Part shown: piece after piece, positions 16,199 to 24,279 of the stretch
How the letters are laid out: every line of letters starts with the position of its first letter
Position numbering within the stretch: position 1 is the first letter of the stretch
Assembly: GCF_030268885.1 (NCBI RefSeq)
Contig: NZ_BSSA01000024.1
Location: forward strand, 1-47,476
Length of the DNA stretch: 47,476 nt
Direction of reading: 5' to 3'
Source of the DNA: Kitasatospora phosalacinea
Lineage (GTDB): Bacteria > Actinomycetota > Actinomycetes > Streptomycetales > Streptomycetaceae
The notes under the pieces: model-generated
The model's database searches: none
What the model was told of the DNA's origin: nothing
What the model saw: only the letters and a program-made list of their open reading frames with translations
Program-made: the position numbers and the translations under genes

Positions 16199-17335
16199 TC
16201 AGGCGGGGAAGCTGAGGACGGCTTCGGTGATCCGCTCGACCTGGGCGTCCGTCAGGTGCGGGTAGATCGGCAGGGAGAGGCACTGCCGGGCCGCTCGTTC
16301 GGCGTGCGGCCAGTGGCCGTCGGAGGCGGCCGCGTGGGCGAACGCGGGCTGGTGGGGCAGGGGTCGGGGGTAGTAGACGTGGCTGTCGACGCCGTGGGCG
16401 GCGAGGTGCCGCCGGAGGTCGTCGCGGCGTTCGGCGAGCAGGGTGTAGACGTAGTAGCAGCGGCCGTTGGTGCCGGGCGGGGGCGGGACGACGCCGCGGG
16501 CGGCGAGCGGGGCGAACTGCTCGGTGTAGTGGGCGGCGATCTCGGCGCGGCGGGCGAGGCGGCGGGCCAGGCCGGGGTGGCGGCGGAGCTGGAAGGCGGC
16601 GAGGACTTCGTCGAAGCGGCTGTTCAGGCCGATCAGGTGGTGGCGGAAGCGGTGCACGCCGTCCTGGCCGTGGTTGCGCAGCATCCGTACGGTGCGGGCG
16701 AGTTCGGGGTCGTCGGTGACGACGACGCCGCCCTCGCCGGGGCCGCCGAAGGACTTGACCTGGACGAAGGAGAACACGCCCGCGTCGCCCCAGGTGCCGG
16801 CCGGGCGGCCGTCGAGGACGGCGCCCTGGGCGACGGCGGAGTCCTCGATCAGGCGCAGGCCGTGGCGGGTGGCGAGGGCGCGCAGGCGCGGCATGTCGGC
16901 CATCACGGAGAACATGTGGGCGGGCATCAGCGCCTTGGTGCGCGGGGTGACCAGGGCCTCGGCTGCGTCCGGGTCGATGACCAGGGTGTGCGGGTCGATG
17001 TCGGCGAAGACGGGGGTGGCGCCGACGCCGAGGACGGTGTTGGCGAGCGGGGCGCAGCCGAAGGCGGGGACGATCACCTCGTCGCCGGCGGTGATGCCCG
17101 TGGCGCGCAGGACGAGGGTGAGGGCGGTGGTGCCGCTGCCGCAGGCGACGACGTCCTCGGCGCCGAGGTCGGTGCGCAGCAGCTCCTCGAAGCGGGCGGT
17201 GCGTTCGCCGAGGATGAAGCGCTGGGCGGGGTCGGTGGCGACGTCCCGGACCACGTCGAGCAGCAGGTCGCGGTCGTCCTCGAAGAGGTCGGGCGGGAAG
17301 AACGGGATGGTGGTGGCGGCGGCGGTCGTGGTCAT
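16199..17335 (-). CDS. DegT/DnrJ/EryC1/StrS-family aminotransferase (second in operon)
   Basis: A 378-residue PLP enzyme of the sugar/cyclitol aminotransferase family (fold type I). The PLP lysine is K194 in FSFVQVKSFGGPGEGG, and the IEDSA aspartate that contacts the pyridine nitrogen is present. PAFGCAPLAN and VFADIDPHTL are family landmarks. Such enzymes convert a keto-sugar or keto-cyclitol to the amine with glutamate or glutamine as donor. The ATG lies 7 bases after the stop of the preceding aminotransferase gene, so both are one operon. The two paralogues are clearly diverged and should act on different ketones or positions. Confidence 0.88.
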   Translation of the reverse strand: MTTTAAATTIPFFPPDLFEDDRDLLLDVVRDVATDPAQRFILGERTARFEELLRTDLGAEDVVACGSGTTALTLVLRATGITAGDEVIVPAFGCAPLANTVLGVGATPVFADIDPHTLVIDPDAAEALVTPRTKALMPAHMFSVMADMPRLRALATRHGLRLIEDSAVAQGAVLDGRPAGTWGDAGVFSFVQVKSFGGPGEGGVVVTDDPELARTVRMLRNHGQDGVHRFRHHLIGLNSRFDEVLAAFQLRRHPGLARRLARRAEIAAHYTEQFAPLAARGVVPPPPGTNGRCYYVYTLLAERRDDLRRHLAAHGVDSHVYYPRPLPHQPAFAHAAASDGHWPHAERAARQCLSLPIYPHLTDAQVERITEAVLSFPA

Positions 17336-17342
17336 CGGCGGG

Positions 17343-18512
17343 TCACCGCTGCTTTCCGTACTGGAAGTCGCGGACCAGGTCGCTGACCAGGTCCAGTTCG
17401 TGGTCGGGGAGGTCGGGGTAGAGCGGGAGCGCGAGGGCGCGGTCGCAGGCGGCTTCGGCGTGCGGGAACTCGCCCGGTCGGTGGCCGAGTTCGGCGAAGC
17501 AGGGCTGCAGGTGGAGCGGCGTCGGGTAGTAGGTCTCGGTCTGGACGCCGTGCCGGGCGAGGTGGGCGGCGAGCTCGTCGCGGTGGTCGGACTCGATCAG
17601 GTAGACGTACCAGACCGGGTTGGTGGCGGCGTCCCGCTGGACGACGGTGGGCAGGGTGAGGCCGGGGGTGCCGGTGAGGCGTTCGGTGTAGGCGGCGGCG
17701 AGGTGGGCGCGGCGGGCGATGTCCTGGTCCGCGCGGTCGAGCTTGGCGAGCAGGACGGCGGCCTGGACGTCGTCCATCTTGCTGTTGGTGCCCAGGAGTT
17801 CGGTGGGGCGGTTGATGGTGGGGAAGTCGTCCAGGGTGCGGCCGGTGCGGCCGTGGTGGCGCATCGCGGAGACGGCTTCGGCCAGGTCCGGGTCGTCGGT
17901 GAGGACGGCGCCCGCGTCGCCGATCGCACCGAGCGTCTTGGTGGGGAAGAAGGAGAGCACGCCGCCGGCGCCGTGCAGGCCGGCGTGGACGCCGTTCCAG
18001 CGCATGCCGAAGGCCTCGGCGCTGTCCTCGACGACGGTCAGGCCGTGCCGGTCGGCGAGGGCCAGCAGGGCTTGCAGGTCGGCGAGTTGGTGGAAGAGGT
18101 GGACGGGCATGACCATCCGGGTGCGGTCGGTGCGGACGGCTTCGACGCTCGCCGGGTCGAGGCCGTAGCCGACCGGGTCGATGTCGGCGAAGACCGGGCG
18201 GCCGCCCGCCAGCACCACCGAGGTCGCGGAGGCGACGAAGGTGTAGGCGGGGACGATCACCTCGTCGCCGGGGCGCAGGCCGGCCGCGCGCAGCAGCAGG
18301 ACCAGGGCGTCGGTGCCGCTGTTGACGCCGATCACGTGCCGGGCGCCGGTCCAGGCGGCGAGGGCGGCCTCGAGTTCGGCGACCTTGGGGCCGTGCGAGT
18401 ACTTGCCGCGGTCCATCAGTTCGTCGAGGTGGCGCCGGGTGGTGGGCCAGAGGGATTCGAAGGTCGCGGCCTGGGTGAAGAAGGGAACACCCGGAGAGGT
18501 AATGACACCCAT
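17343..18512 (-). CDS. DegT/DnrJ/EryC1/StrS-family aminotransferase (first in operon)
   Basis: A 389-residue PLP-dependent aminotransferase with K192 in FFPTKTLGAIGDAG as the Schiff-base lysine and VVEDSAEAFG as the cofactor-binding aspartate motif. The N-terminal YSHGPKVAELEAALAAW and VNSGTDALVLLLRAAG segments are typical of VioA/DesV/StsC-type sugar and cyclitol aminotransferases. The start ATG is preceded by GAGAG 5 bases upstream. It opens a two-gene minus-strand operon, divergent from the oxidoreductase gene at 18729. Together with the Gfo/Idh oxidoreductases it suggests an oxidise-then-aminate sequence on a polyol, as in kanosamine or aminocyclitol pathways. That is inference. Confidence 0.88.
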   Translation of the reverse strand: MGVITSPGVPFFTQAATFESLWPTTRRHLDELMDRGKYSHGPKVAELEAALAAWTGARHVIGVNSGTDALVLLLRAAGLRPGDEVIVPAYTFVASATSVVLAGGRPVFADIDPVGYGLDPASVEAVRTDRTRMVMPVHLFHQLADLQALLALADRHGLTVVEDSAEAFGMRWNGVHAGLHGAGGVLSFFPTKTLGAIGDAGAVLTDDPDLAEAVSAMRHHGRTGRTLDDFPTINRPTELLGTNSKMDDVQAAVLLAKLDRADQDIARRAHLAAAYTERLTGTPGLTLPTVVQRDAATNPVWYVYLIESDHRDELAAHLARHGVQTETYYPTPLHLQPCFAELGHRPGEFPHAEAACDRALALPLYPDLPDHELDLVSDLVRDFQYGKQR

Positions 18513-18728
18513 GAAACTCTCATCGGATTGTATGGATTGGACGGGCGGAAAAGCCCTGCTCCCGAATCTAAGCCCGCCGCACCCCGTCCACCTCGGCAGC
18601 GTAACTGTTTCACCCCTTCGAATGGCCTGCCGGAAAAGGGATTTGACGCCCGATCGGACCGCCGTCGAAGTACTGATTGAATAGCCGGGGGAAGCAATAC
18701 CGCGACGCGGAAGGAATGACGTCTCGCC
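18513..18728. promoter_or_regulatory. Divergent promoter region of the right arm
   Basis: This 216-base region, lower in GC than its surroundings, separates the aminotransferase operon (minus) from the oxidoreductase operon (plus). A TTGACG hexamer occurs near 18640-18650, but no well-spaced -10 partner is convincing. GGAAGGAA upstream of 18729 is a possible ribosome site. An ATG at 18716 opens the wrong frame. No gene is supported here. Confidence 0.4.
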
Positions 18729-19811
18729 ATGACGAACGGACTCGGGACCTTACTCGTCGGAATGGGACGGGCCGGGCACGGACTCCACCTCCCGGTGCTG
18801 CGCCGCCTGCGCGCCGACCCCGGCACGGCGCACCTGTTCGCCGCCGGGCCGGTGCTCGCCGTCGACCCGCACCGGCGGCCGGGGGCCGCCCCCGACCTGC
18901 GCCCGACCACCCTCGCCGGGGCACCCCGGCTGCTCGACCCGGAGCGCACCGTCGTCCACCTGTGCACCCCGCCCACCGCGCGGGCCGCCGCCCTGGACGC
19001 GCTCGGCCGGCTCGGCTACCGGCGGGTGCTGCTGGAGAAGCCGGTGGCCGCCGACAGCCGCGGCCTGGACGAGTTGCTCGCGCTGCGCGACCGGTACGGG
19101 ATCGACCTGGTGGTGGTCGCCCAGTGGCTGGGCAGCCGCCTCACCGATCGGCTGCGTGCGCTGCTCGCCCAGGACGCGTACGGGCCGCTGCGCACCATCC
19201 ACGTCGTCCAGCGCAAGCCGCGGTTCTCCCGCTCGCTGGCCGGGGACGGGCACCCCACCGCGTTCGACGTCGAACTGCCGCACTCGCTGGGCCTGTGCCT
19301 CGCCCTCGCCGGGCCCGGCGAGGTGACCGGCGCGGGCGGCACCGACATGGTGGTCGGCGGGCGGGTGCTGCCCCGGCTCGGCACCGCCTGGCTCAACCTC
19401 CAGCACGACAGCGGGGCGTGGACCAGGATCCGCTCCGACCTCACCTCGCCGGTGCGCGAGCGCCGGGTCACCCTGGAGCTCGCGCACGGCACCCTGATCG
19501 GGCACTTCCCCGGCAGCGAGGCCGACGCGTACGCCCGGCTGACCGTCATCGACCGCGACGGCGAGAGCACCGAACTGCTGCACGACGACGCGCTCGGCGG
19601 CTTCCTGGAGCACACCTACCGGTACTACGCGGCGGACGGCACCGGGCGCGGACCGCACCCCGACCTGGCGGTCAACACCCAGGTGGTGCGCCTGCTCGAC
19701 CGCGCCAAGGCGATGGCGGCGGACGACGCGGCGGGGGGCGGGGCGCGCGGCGGTGCGGTGCGCGGCGGGGCCGTGCGCGGTGGTGCGGTGCGCGCGGCGG
19801 TGGGCCGGTGA
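18729..19811 (+). CDS. Gfo/Idh/MocA-family oxidoreductase (first)
   Basis: A 360-residue protein with an N-terminal NAD(P)-binding start TLLVGMGRAGHGLHLPVL and the family EKP motif in RVLLEKPVAADSRG, where the lysine takes part in catalysis. These enzymes oxidise or reduce sugars, inositols and their amino derivatives with NAD(P). The C-terminus is a low-complexity repeat of GGAVR units arising from a G-rich DNA repeat at about 19735-19800, probably non-functional. It begins the plus-strand operon of the right arm. Its stop overlaps the GTG of the TIM-barrel gene by 4 bases. A role in making the keto substrate for a DegT aminotransferase is inferred. Confidence 0.83.
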   Translation: MTNGLGTLLVGMGRAGHGLHLPVLRRLRADPGTAHLFAAGPVLAVDPHRRPGAAPDLRPTTLAGAPRLLDPERTVVHLCTPPTARAAALDALGRLGYRRVLLEKPVAADSRGLDELLALRDRYGIDLVVVAQWLGSRLTDRLRALLAQDAYGPLRTIHVVQRKPRFSRSLAGDGHPTAFDVELPHSLGLCLALAGPGEVTGAGGTDMVVGGRVLPRLGTAWLNLQHDSGAWTRIRSDLTSPVRERRVTLELAHGTLIGHFPGSEADAYARLTVIDRDGESTELLHDDALGGFLEHTYRYYAADGTGRGPHPDLAVNTQVVRLLDRAKAMAADDAAGGGARGGAVRGGAVRGGAVRAAVGR

Positions 19812-20755
19812 GCGCCGTCCGGTTCGGCGGCATCGGCGACGAGGCCGCGCCCGACCTGGCCGGGCAGATCGACGCGCTGCAGCAACTCGGCTGGGGCGAA
19901 CTGGAGTTGCGGACGGTGGACGGCGTCTGGGTCGCCGACCTGCCTCTCCCCCGGGTCGAGGAGGTCGCCGCCGCCCTGCGGCAGCAGGGGATCCGGGTCT
20001 GCGGCATCGCCGCCCGGATCGGCAACTGGGCCTCCGACGTCACCGACGACCCCGCGGCGGACGACCGGGAGCTCGACGCGCTCGTCACCCGCGCCGCCCT
20101 GCTCGGCACCGGCCTGGTCCGGGTGATGTCCTACCCCAACCGCACCGGCCTGCCGGAGCCCGAGTGGCGCCTGCGGGTGCTACGGCGGATGCGCCGCCTC
20201 GCGGACCGCGCGCACCGCGGCGGCCTGGTCCTGCTGCACGAGAACTGCCAGGGCTGGGGCGGGAGTTCGATCGCCAACACGCTCGACCTGGTGGCCTCGG
20301 TGGACCACCCGGCCCTGCGGCTGCTGCACGACACAGGCAACGGCGTCCCGTACGGCTACGACGCCTTCGACCTGCTGCGCCGGACGGTCGGGCACGTCGA
20401 CCACCTGCACGTCAAGGACGCGGTCGGCGGCGGCGCGGACACCCGGTACGTGCTGCCCGGCGCCGGGAACGCCCGACTCGCCGACGCCCTGCGGCTGTTG
20501 ACCGCCCGCGGCTGGCACGGCGTGTGGTCGCTGGAACCGCACCTGGCCACCCGGCCGCACGAGGGCCTGGCCGCCGACGGCCGCACCGAGAGCGGCTTCG
20601 TCGCCGCCGGACGGGCGTTGACCGCCCTGGTCGAGCGCGAGGTGCTGCCGCACTCCCCCGGCTGGCGGCTCGTCCCGGGCGGCCTGGTCCGGGACGAACC
20701 GGCGCCCCGGCCGGCGGACCGACAGCGGGAGGGCGTGGCGTCCGGTGTCCGGTGA
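19808..20755 (+). CDS. Xylose-isomerase-like TIM-barrel sugar isomerase/epimerase
   Basis: A 315-residue protein of the AP-endonuclease-2/xylose-isomerase-like barrel family. Likely metal ligands appear in order: LLHENCQGWGG (Glu), LLHDTGN (Asp/His), HLHVKD (His/Asp) and WSLEPH (Glu). This pattern is typical of inosose dehydratase (IolE)-like and sugar epimerase enzymes. It would isomerise, epimerise or dehydrate a keto-sugar or keto-cyclitol made by the neighbouring dehydrogenases. The GTG start overlaps the previous stop. The last 11 bases overlap the next gene, so coupling is tight. Confidence 0.8.
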   Translation: MSAVRFGGIGDEAAPDLAGQIDALQQLGWGELELRTVDGVWVADLPLPRVEEVAAALRQQGIRVCGIAARIGNWASDVTDDPAADDRELDALVTRAALLGTGLVRVMSYPNRTGLPEPEWRLRVLRRMRRLADRAHRGGLVLLHENCQGWGGSSIANTLDLVASVDHPALRLLHDTGNGVPYGYDAFDLLRRTVGHVDHLHVKDAVGGGADTRYVLPGAGNARLADALRLLTARGWHGVWSLEPHLATRPHEGLAADGRTESGFVAAGRALTALVEREVLPHSPGWRLVPGGLVRDEPAPRPADRQREGVASGVR

Positions 20756-22073
20756 AACGCTGGTGGAGGCACTGGAACCCGGCTCGCGCCCGGCCGGACT
20801 GCGGCCGGACGAGCGGGAGTTGCTGCTCGACCTGCTGCGCCTTCCCACCGCCGGCCCGCTGGAGACCGGCCCGAACGCGCCGCCGCCGCTGCTGCCCGAG
20901 GCACTGGAGCGGTACGCGCGGGCGGCGGCCGGCCTCGGGCTGGTCGAGCTGCACCGCGGCGCGCCCGGGGCGGCCGAACTCGACCGCCCGGACGTGCCGT
21001 TGACGGTGCGGAGCGCGGTGGCGGGGACGCCCGGGTTCCTGGCCTGCCAGCCGAGCCTGGTGCTGCGGCTGGGGCCTGAGCTCCCGCGGGCGGCGACGGT
21101 GATGTTCAACGTGCACCTGGACACGGTGGCCGGGTCGGAGCCGGTGGGCTTCGACGGACGGCGGTTCACCGGGCGGGGCGCGATCGACGCCAAGGGCCCG
21201 GCGGTGGCACTGCTGGCCGGGGTGCGGGCGGCCGTGGCGGCGGAGCCCCGGGTCGGGCGGGAGGTCGCGGTGCTGGTGCAGGCGGTGTCCGGCGAGGAGG
21301 GCGGCGCGATGGGCGTGTTCGGCACCCGTCCGCTGGTCGAGGCCGGGTACGTGGGCGCGCTGAACGTGTTCTGCGAGCCGACCGGCCTGCGCTACCTGCC
21401 GCGGGCCACCGCCGCCGCCACCGCCCGGCTGCGGGTGCGCGGCGAGGACGCGATCGACGACTGCCCGGGCGCGGGCCACAACGCGACGGTGCTGCTCGGC
21501 TTCCTCGCCCAGCACCTGGCACGGGAGCTGGGCGCGGCGGACGGCCCGCGCGACCCGGTCTGCGTGGCCGGGATGGGCACCGGCCCGCTGCACAACCGGG
21601 TCTACGGGAGCGGCGAGCTGCTGCTCAACCTCCCCTACCGGGACGCGGGTTCGGGCCGTCGCGCGGAGGCCGCGGTGGAGGCGGCGGTCCGCTCCGGCCT
21701 GGACGCGTTCCGCGACGCCTTCACCGGACTGCCCGAGTTCGCCCGGACCGCCGCCGACTGCGCGCGGATCACCCGGCTGGACTGGCCCAAGCGCGGCCTG
21801 CCCGTCCTCGACAACCGGCACCCGGAGCTGGAGGACCTGCTCACCCGGCGGGCCGGGATCGCCCGGATGCCGGACACCGAACCGGCGTTCACCTGCGACG
21901 CGATCTGGACGGCCGACCTGCCGGACGACGCCTTCACCGTGGTGCTCGGCCCGGGCGACCTCGGCGCCAACCGGGCGCACGCGGCGGGCGAGTTCGCCGA
22001 GGCGGAGCAGCTCGACGGCTTCGCCTCGGCGGTGGCCCGGCTACTGGCGGCCTTCGCCCGCCACCGCCCCTGA
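20745..22073 (+). CDS. M20-family metallopeptidase/deacylase
   Basis: A 442-residue zinc amidohydrolase of the ArgE/DapE/carboxypeptidase G2 family. Conserved metal and catalytic residues are visible: H124 and D126 in FNVHLDTV, D148 in GRGAIDAKG, and the catalytic pair E184-E185 in SGEEGG. GANRAH near the C-terminus supplies the last ligand. Family members cleave N-acyl or amide bonds of amino acids and related amines. In this cluster it could remove a protecting acyl group, or less likely form an amide. GTG at 20745 with GGGAGGG upstream gives an 11-base overlap with the TIM-barrel gene. There is no signal peptide, so it acts in the cytoplasm. Confidence 0.83.
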   Translation: MSGETLVEALEPGSRPAGLRPDERELLLDLLRLPTAGPLETGPNAPPPLLPEALERYARAAAGLGLVELHRGAPGAAELDRPDVPLTVRSAVAGTPGFLACQPSLVLRLGPELPRAATVMFNVHLDTVAGSEPVGFDGRRFTGRGAIDAKGPAVALLAGVRAAVAAEPRVGREVAVLVQAVSGEEGGAMGVFGTRPLVEAGYVGALNVFCEPTGLRYLPRATAAATARLRVRGEDAIDDCPGAGHNATVLLGFLAQHLARELGAADGPRDPVCVAGMGTGPLHNRVYGSGELLLNLPYRDAGSGRRAEAAVEAAVRSGLDAFRDAFTGLPEFARTAADCARITRLDWPKRGLPVLDNRHPELEDLLTRRAGIARMPDTEPAFTCDAIWTADLPDDAFTVVLGPGDLGANRAHAAGEFAEAEQLDGFASAVARLLAAFARHRP

Positions 22074-22091
22074 CCCCTCCGTTCCCTCCCG

Positions 22092-22139
22092 TTCGACGTC
22101 CCCTGCACTCGACGTCCCCTGTACTCGAAGTCCCCTGCT
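22092..22139. repeat. Three tandem 16-base repeats upstream of the Ldh-2 gene
   Basis: The units ttcgacgtcccctgca, ctcgacgtcccctgta and ctcgaagtcccctgct occupy 22092-22107, 22108-22123 and 22124-22139 without gaps. They fill most of the 86-base gap between the M20 and dehydrogenase genes and end just before the ribosome site. A regulatory or RNA-structural role is possible but unproven. Confidence 0.85.
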
Positions 22140-22159
22140 CTGCATGGAGGTTGTTCCCC

Positions 22160-23329
22160 TTGACCACCGTGGCGTCCCCGCTCGGTGCCACCGGCACCGC
22201 CCGCGTCCCGTACGCCGATCTGATCCGTTTCGCCACCGAGGTGTTCGTGGCCTGCCAGTTGCCGCCCGAGCGGGCCCGGGCCGCGGCGGAGGCGCTGTGC
22301 TACGGCGACGCCGCCGGGATGGACTCGCACGGGCTGGCCAACCTGACCCGGCTCTACCTGCCGCTGCTGGCCGAGGGCCGGGCCGATCCGCGGGCGGAGC
22401 CGGTGGTGCTGGCCGACCGGGGGGCGGCGGTGCTGGTGGACGCGGCCGGGGCGCTCGGGCTGTGGCAGGCCGGGGCGGCGATGGAGCTGGCGGCCGAGCG
22501 GGCCGAGCGGTACGGGATCGGGCTGGTGTCGGTGCGCCGGGCCACCCACTTCGGGTGCGCGGGCCACCACGCGGCGCGGGTCACCGGGCGCGGGATGATC
22601 GGGCTGCTGGCCTCGAACTGCGGCCGCCAGCGGATCGCCCGGCCGCCGGGCGGCGCGGTGGCGCTGCTGGGGACGAACCCGTGGAGCGTGGCCGCCCCGG
22701 CGGGCGGACTGCCGCCGTACGTCCTGGACATGAGCACCACGGCGGTGCCGACCGGCCGGGTGCGGGCGGCGGAGCGGGCCGGGCGGGCGATCCCGGAGGG
22801 GTGGCTGGCCGGGCCGGACGGGCGGCCGGTGACCGATCCGGGCGCGTTCGACCGGGGTGAGGCGCACCTGCTCTGGCTCGGCTCGGGTGCGGGCGGCGAG
22901 TTCAAGGGCTTCGGACTGGGGCTGATGGTGGAGGTGCTGGCGGCGCTGCTGCCGGGCGCGGGCCTGGGACCGGAACCGGCCGCGCTGGAGGGCGACGGGC
23001 GGCCGTCCGGGCGGGACGACGACATCGGCGTGTTCGCCCTGGCGATCGCCCCGGCCGCCCTGCGGGACGCCGACCAGGTCGCGCTGGACGCCCGCACCCT
23101 GTTCCGGACGGTGCTGGACTGCCCGCCCGCGGACGGGAGTTCGGGACCGGTGGCGTACCCGGGCTGGCACGAGGCCCGGCGCACCGCCGAGGCGCACCGC
23201 GACGGGGTGCCGGTGGCCGCGTCGCTGCTGGCCGAACTGGCTGCGGTGGCGGACGAGTTCGGGGTCCGGCCGGTGTCGGCGTCGGCGTCGGCGTCCGCGC
23301 CGGTTGCCGGGGCGGAGGCCGGGCGGTGA
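22160..23329 (+). CDS. Ldh-2-family (malate/L-lactate/ureidoglycolate-type) dehydrogenase
   Basis: About 389 residues of the NAD(P)-dependent AllD/ComC/YiaK family, distinct from classical Rossmann malate dehydrogenases. The characteristic GMDSHGLANLTRLY, with the catalytic histidine, is present near residue 57, and TNPWSVAAPAG is the cofactor-region landmark. Such enzymes interconvert 2-hydroxy and 2-keto acids or imine/amine acids. TTG at 22160 is chosen because GGAGG lies 9 bases upstream; a TTG at 22151 would abut that site. The C-terminus is a Ser-Ala repeat of low complexity. It is the fourth gene of the plus-strand operon. The following Gfo/Idh gene starts within its stop codon. Confidence 0.83.
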   Translation: MTTVASPLGATGTARVPYADLIRFATEVFVACQLPPERARAAAEALCYGDAAGMDSHGLANLTRLYLPLLAEGRADPRAEPVVLADRGAAVLVDAAGALGLWQAGAAMELAAERAERYGIGLVSVRRATHFGCAGHHAARVTGRGMIGLLASNCGRQRIARPPGGAVALLGTNPWSVAAPAGGLPPYVLDMSTTAVPTGRVRAAERAGRAIPEGWLAGPDGRPVTDPGAFDRGEAHLLWLGSGAGGEFKGFGLGLMVEVLAALLPGAGLGPEPAALEGDGRPSGRDDDIGVFALAIAPAALRDADQVALDARTLFRTVLDCPPADGSSGPVAYPGWHEARRTAEAHRDGVPVAASLLAELAAVADEFGVRPVSASASASAPVAGAEAGR

Positions 23330-24279
23330 GCGGGCTGCGGTTCGGGGTGGTCGGGCTCGGGGTGATCTCGCGGTTCTACCTGGCCGCGCTGGAGCGGCTG
23401 CCCGGGGTGCGGCTGGCGGCGGTCTGCGACCGGGACCGCTCGGTGCTGGAGCCGTTCGACGACCGGGTCGCGCGTTTCACGGACCACCGGGAGCTGCTGG
23501 CCGCGGGCGGACTGGACGCCGTGGTGGTGACCGTCCCGAACGACTTGCACCTGGCGATCTGCCGGGACGCGCTGCGGGCGGGCCTGCCGGTGTGCGTGGA
23601 GAAGCCGCTGGCGCTGCGGGCCGCCGAGGGCGCCGAGTTGGCGGCCCTGGCGGCCGAACGGCGGGTGCCGCTGTTCACCGCCTTCCACCGGCGGTACAAC
23701 ACGGCGGTGCGGGAGCTGTGCGCCGCGCTCGCCGGACGGCCGCTGCCGGTGCGGTCGGTGACGGTGCGCTACTTCGAGCTGATCGAGGAGCACGTCGGCC
23801 GGGACCGCTGGTACCTGGACCCGGAGCGGTGCGGCGGCGGCTGCGTCGCCGACAACGGCCCGAACGCGTACGACCTGGTCCGGCTGCTGGCGGGCCCGAT
23901 GGAGCTGACCGACGCGCAGGTGGTGCGCGACGGCACCGGCGTGGACCGGTACGCGGCGCTGGAGCTGGCGGGCCGCGGCGGGGTGCGCGGCCGGATCGAG
24001 CTGGACTGGTCGTACCCGGGCGAACTGAAGGACGTGGCCGTGGAGTTGGCGGACGGAACGGTGCTGCGGGCGGACCTGCTGGCCGGGCACGAGGGCTTCA
24101 AGCAGTCGCTGTGGCACGAGTACGAGGGCATCCTCGGCGAGTTCGCCGGGCTGCTGCGCGGCGACGGGGGCGGGGACGGGGGCGCAGGCGGCTCGGAGCG
24201 GGGCCCGGACGGGGTGGACGCGCTGCGGGTGGTCGAGGCCGCCTACCGCGCCGAGGCCGGGGCGGGGGCACGGGGATGA
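23326..24279 (+). CDS. Gfo/Idh/MocA-family oxidoreductase (second)
   Basis: A 317-residue NAD(P)-dependent oxidoreductase. The N-terminal LRFGVVGLGVISRFYLAAL is the nucleotide-binding motif and VCVEKPLALRA carries the catalytic EKP lysine. The second domain starts around FTAFHRRYN and includes DNGPNAYDLVRLL, where a His usually found in this family appears as Asn. That could mark a different substrate or mechanism. The GTG start overlaps the previous stop (GTGA), and its TGA overlaps the ATG of the next gene. A Gly/Asp low-complexity insert lies near 24165-24200. It is only distantly like the first Gfo/Idh gene in this operon. Confidence 0.83.
   Translation: MSGLRFGVVGLGVISRFYLAALERLPGVRLAAVCDRDRSVLEPFDDRVARFTDHRELLAAGGLDAVVVTVPNDLHLAICRDALRAGLPVCVEKPLALRAAEGAELAALAAERRVPLFTAFHRRYNTAVRELCAALAGRPLPVRSVTVRYFELIEEHVGRDRWYLDPERCGGGCVADNGPNAYDLVRLLAGPMELTDAQVVRDGTGVDRYAALELAGRGGVRGRIELDWSYPGELKDVAVELADGTVLRADLLAGHEGFKQSLWHEYEGILGEFAGLLRGDGGGDGGAGGSERGPDGVDALRVVEAAYRAEAGAGARG

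Noticed and set aside
18716..18728. ATG at 18716 as an upstream gene start
   Set aside because: It opens a frame rich in Arg/Pro that conflicts with the Gfo/Idh gene starting at 18729. That frame becomes real only at 19808.
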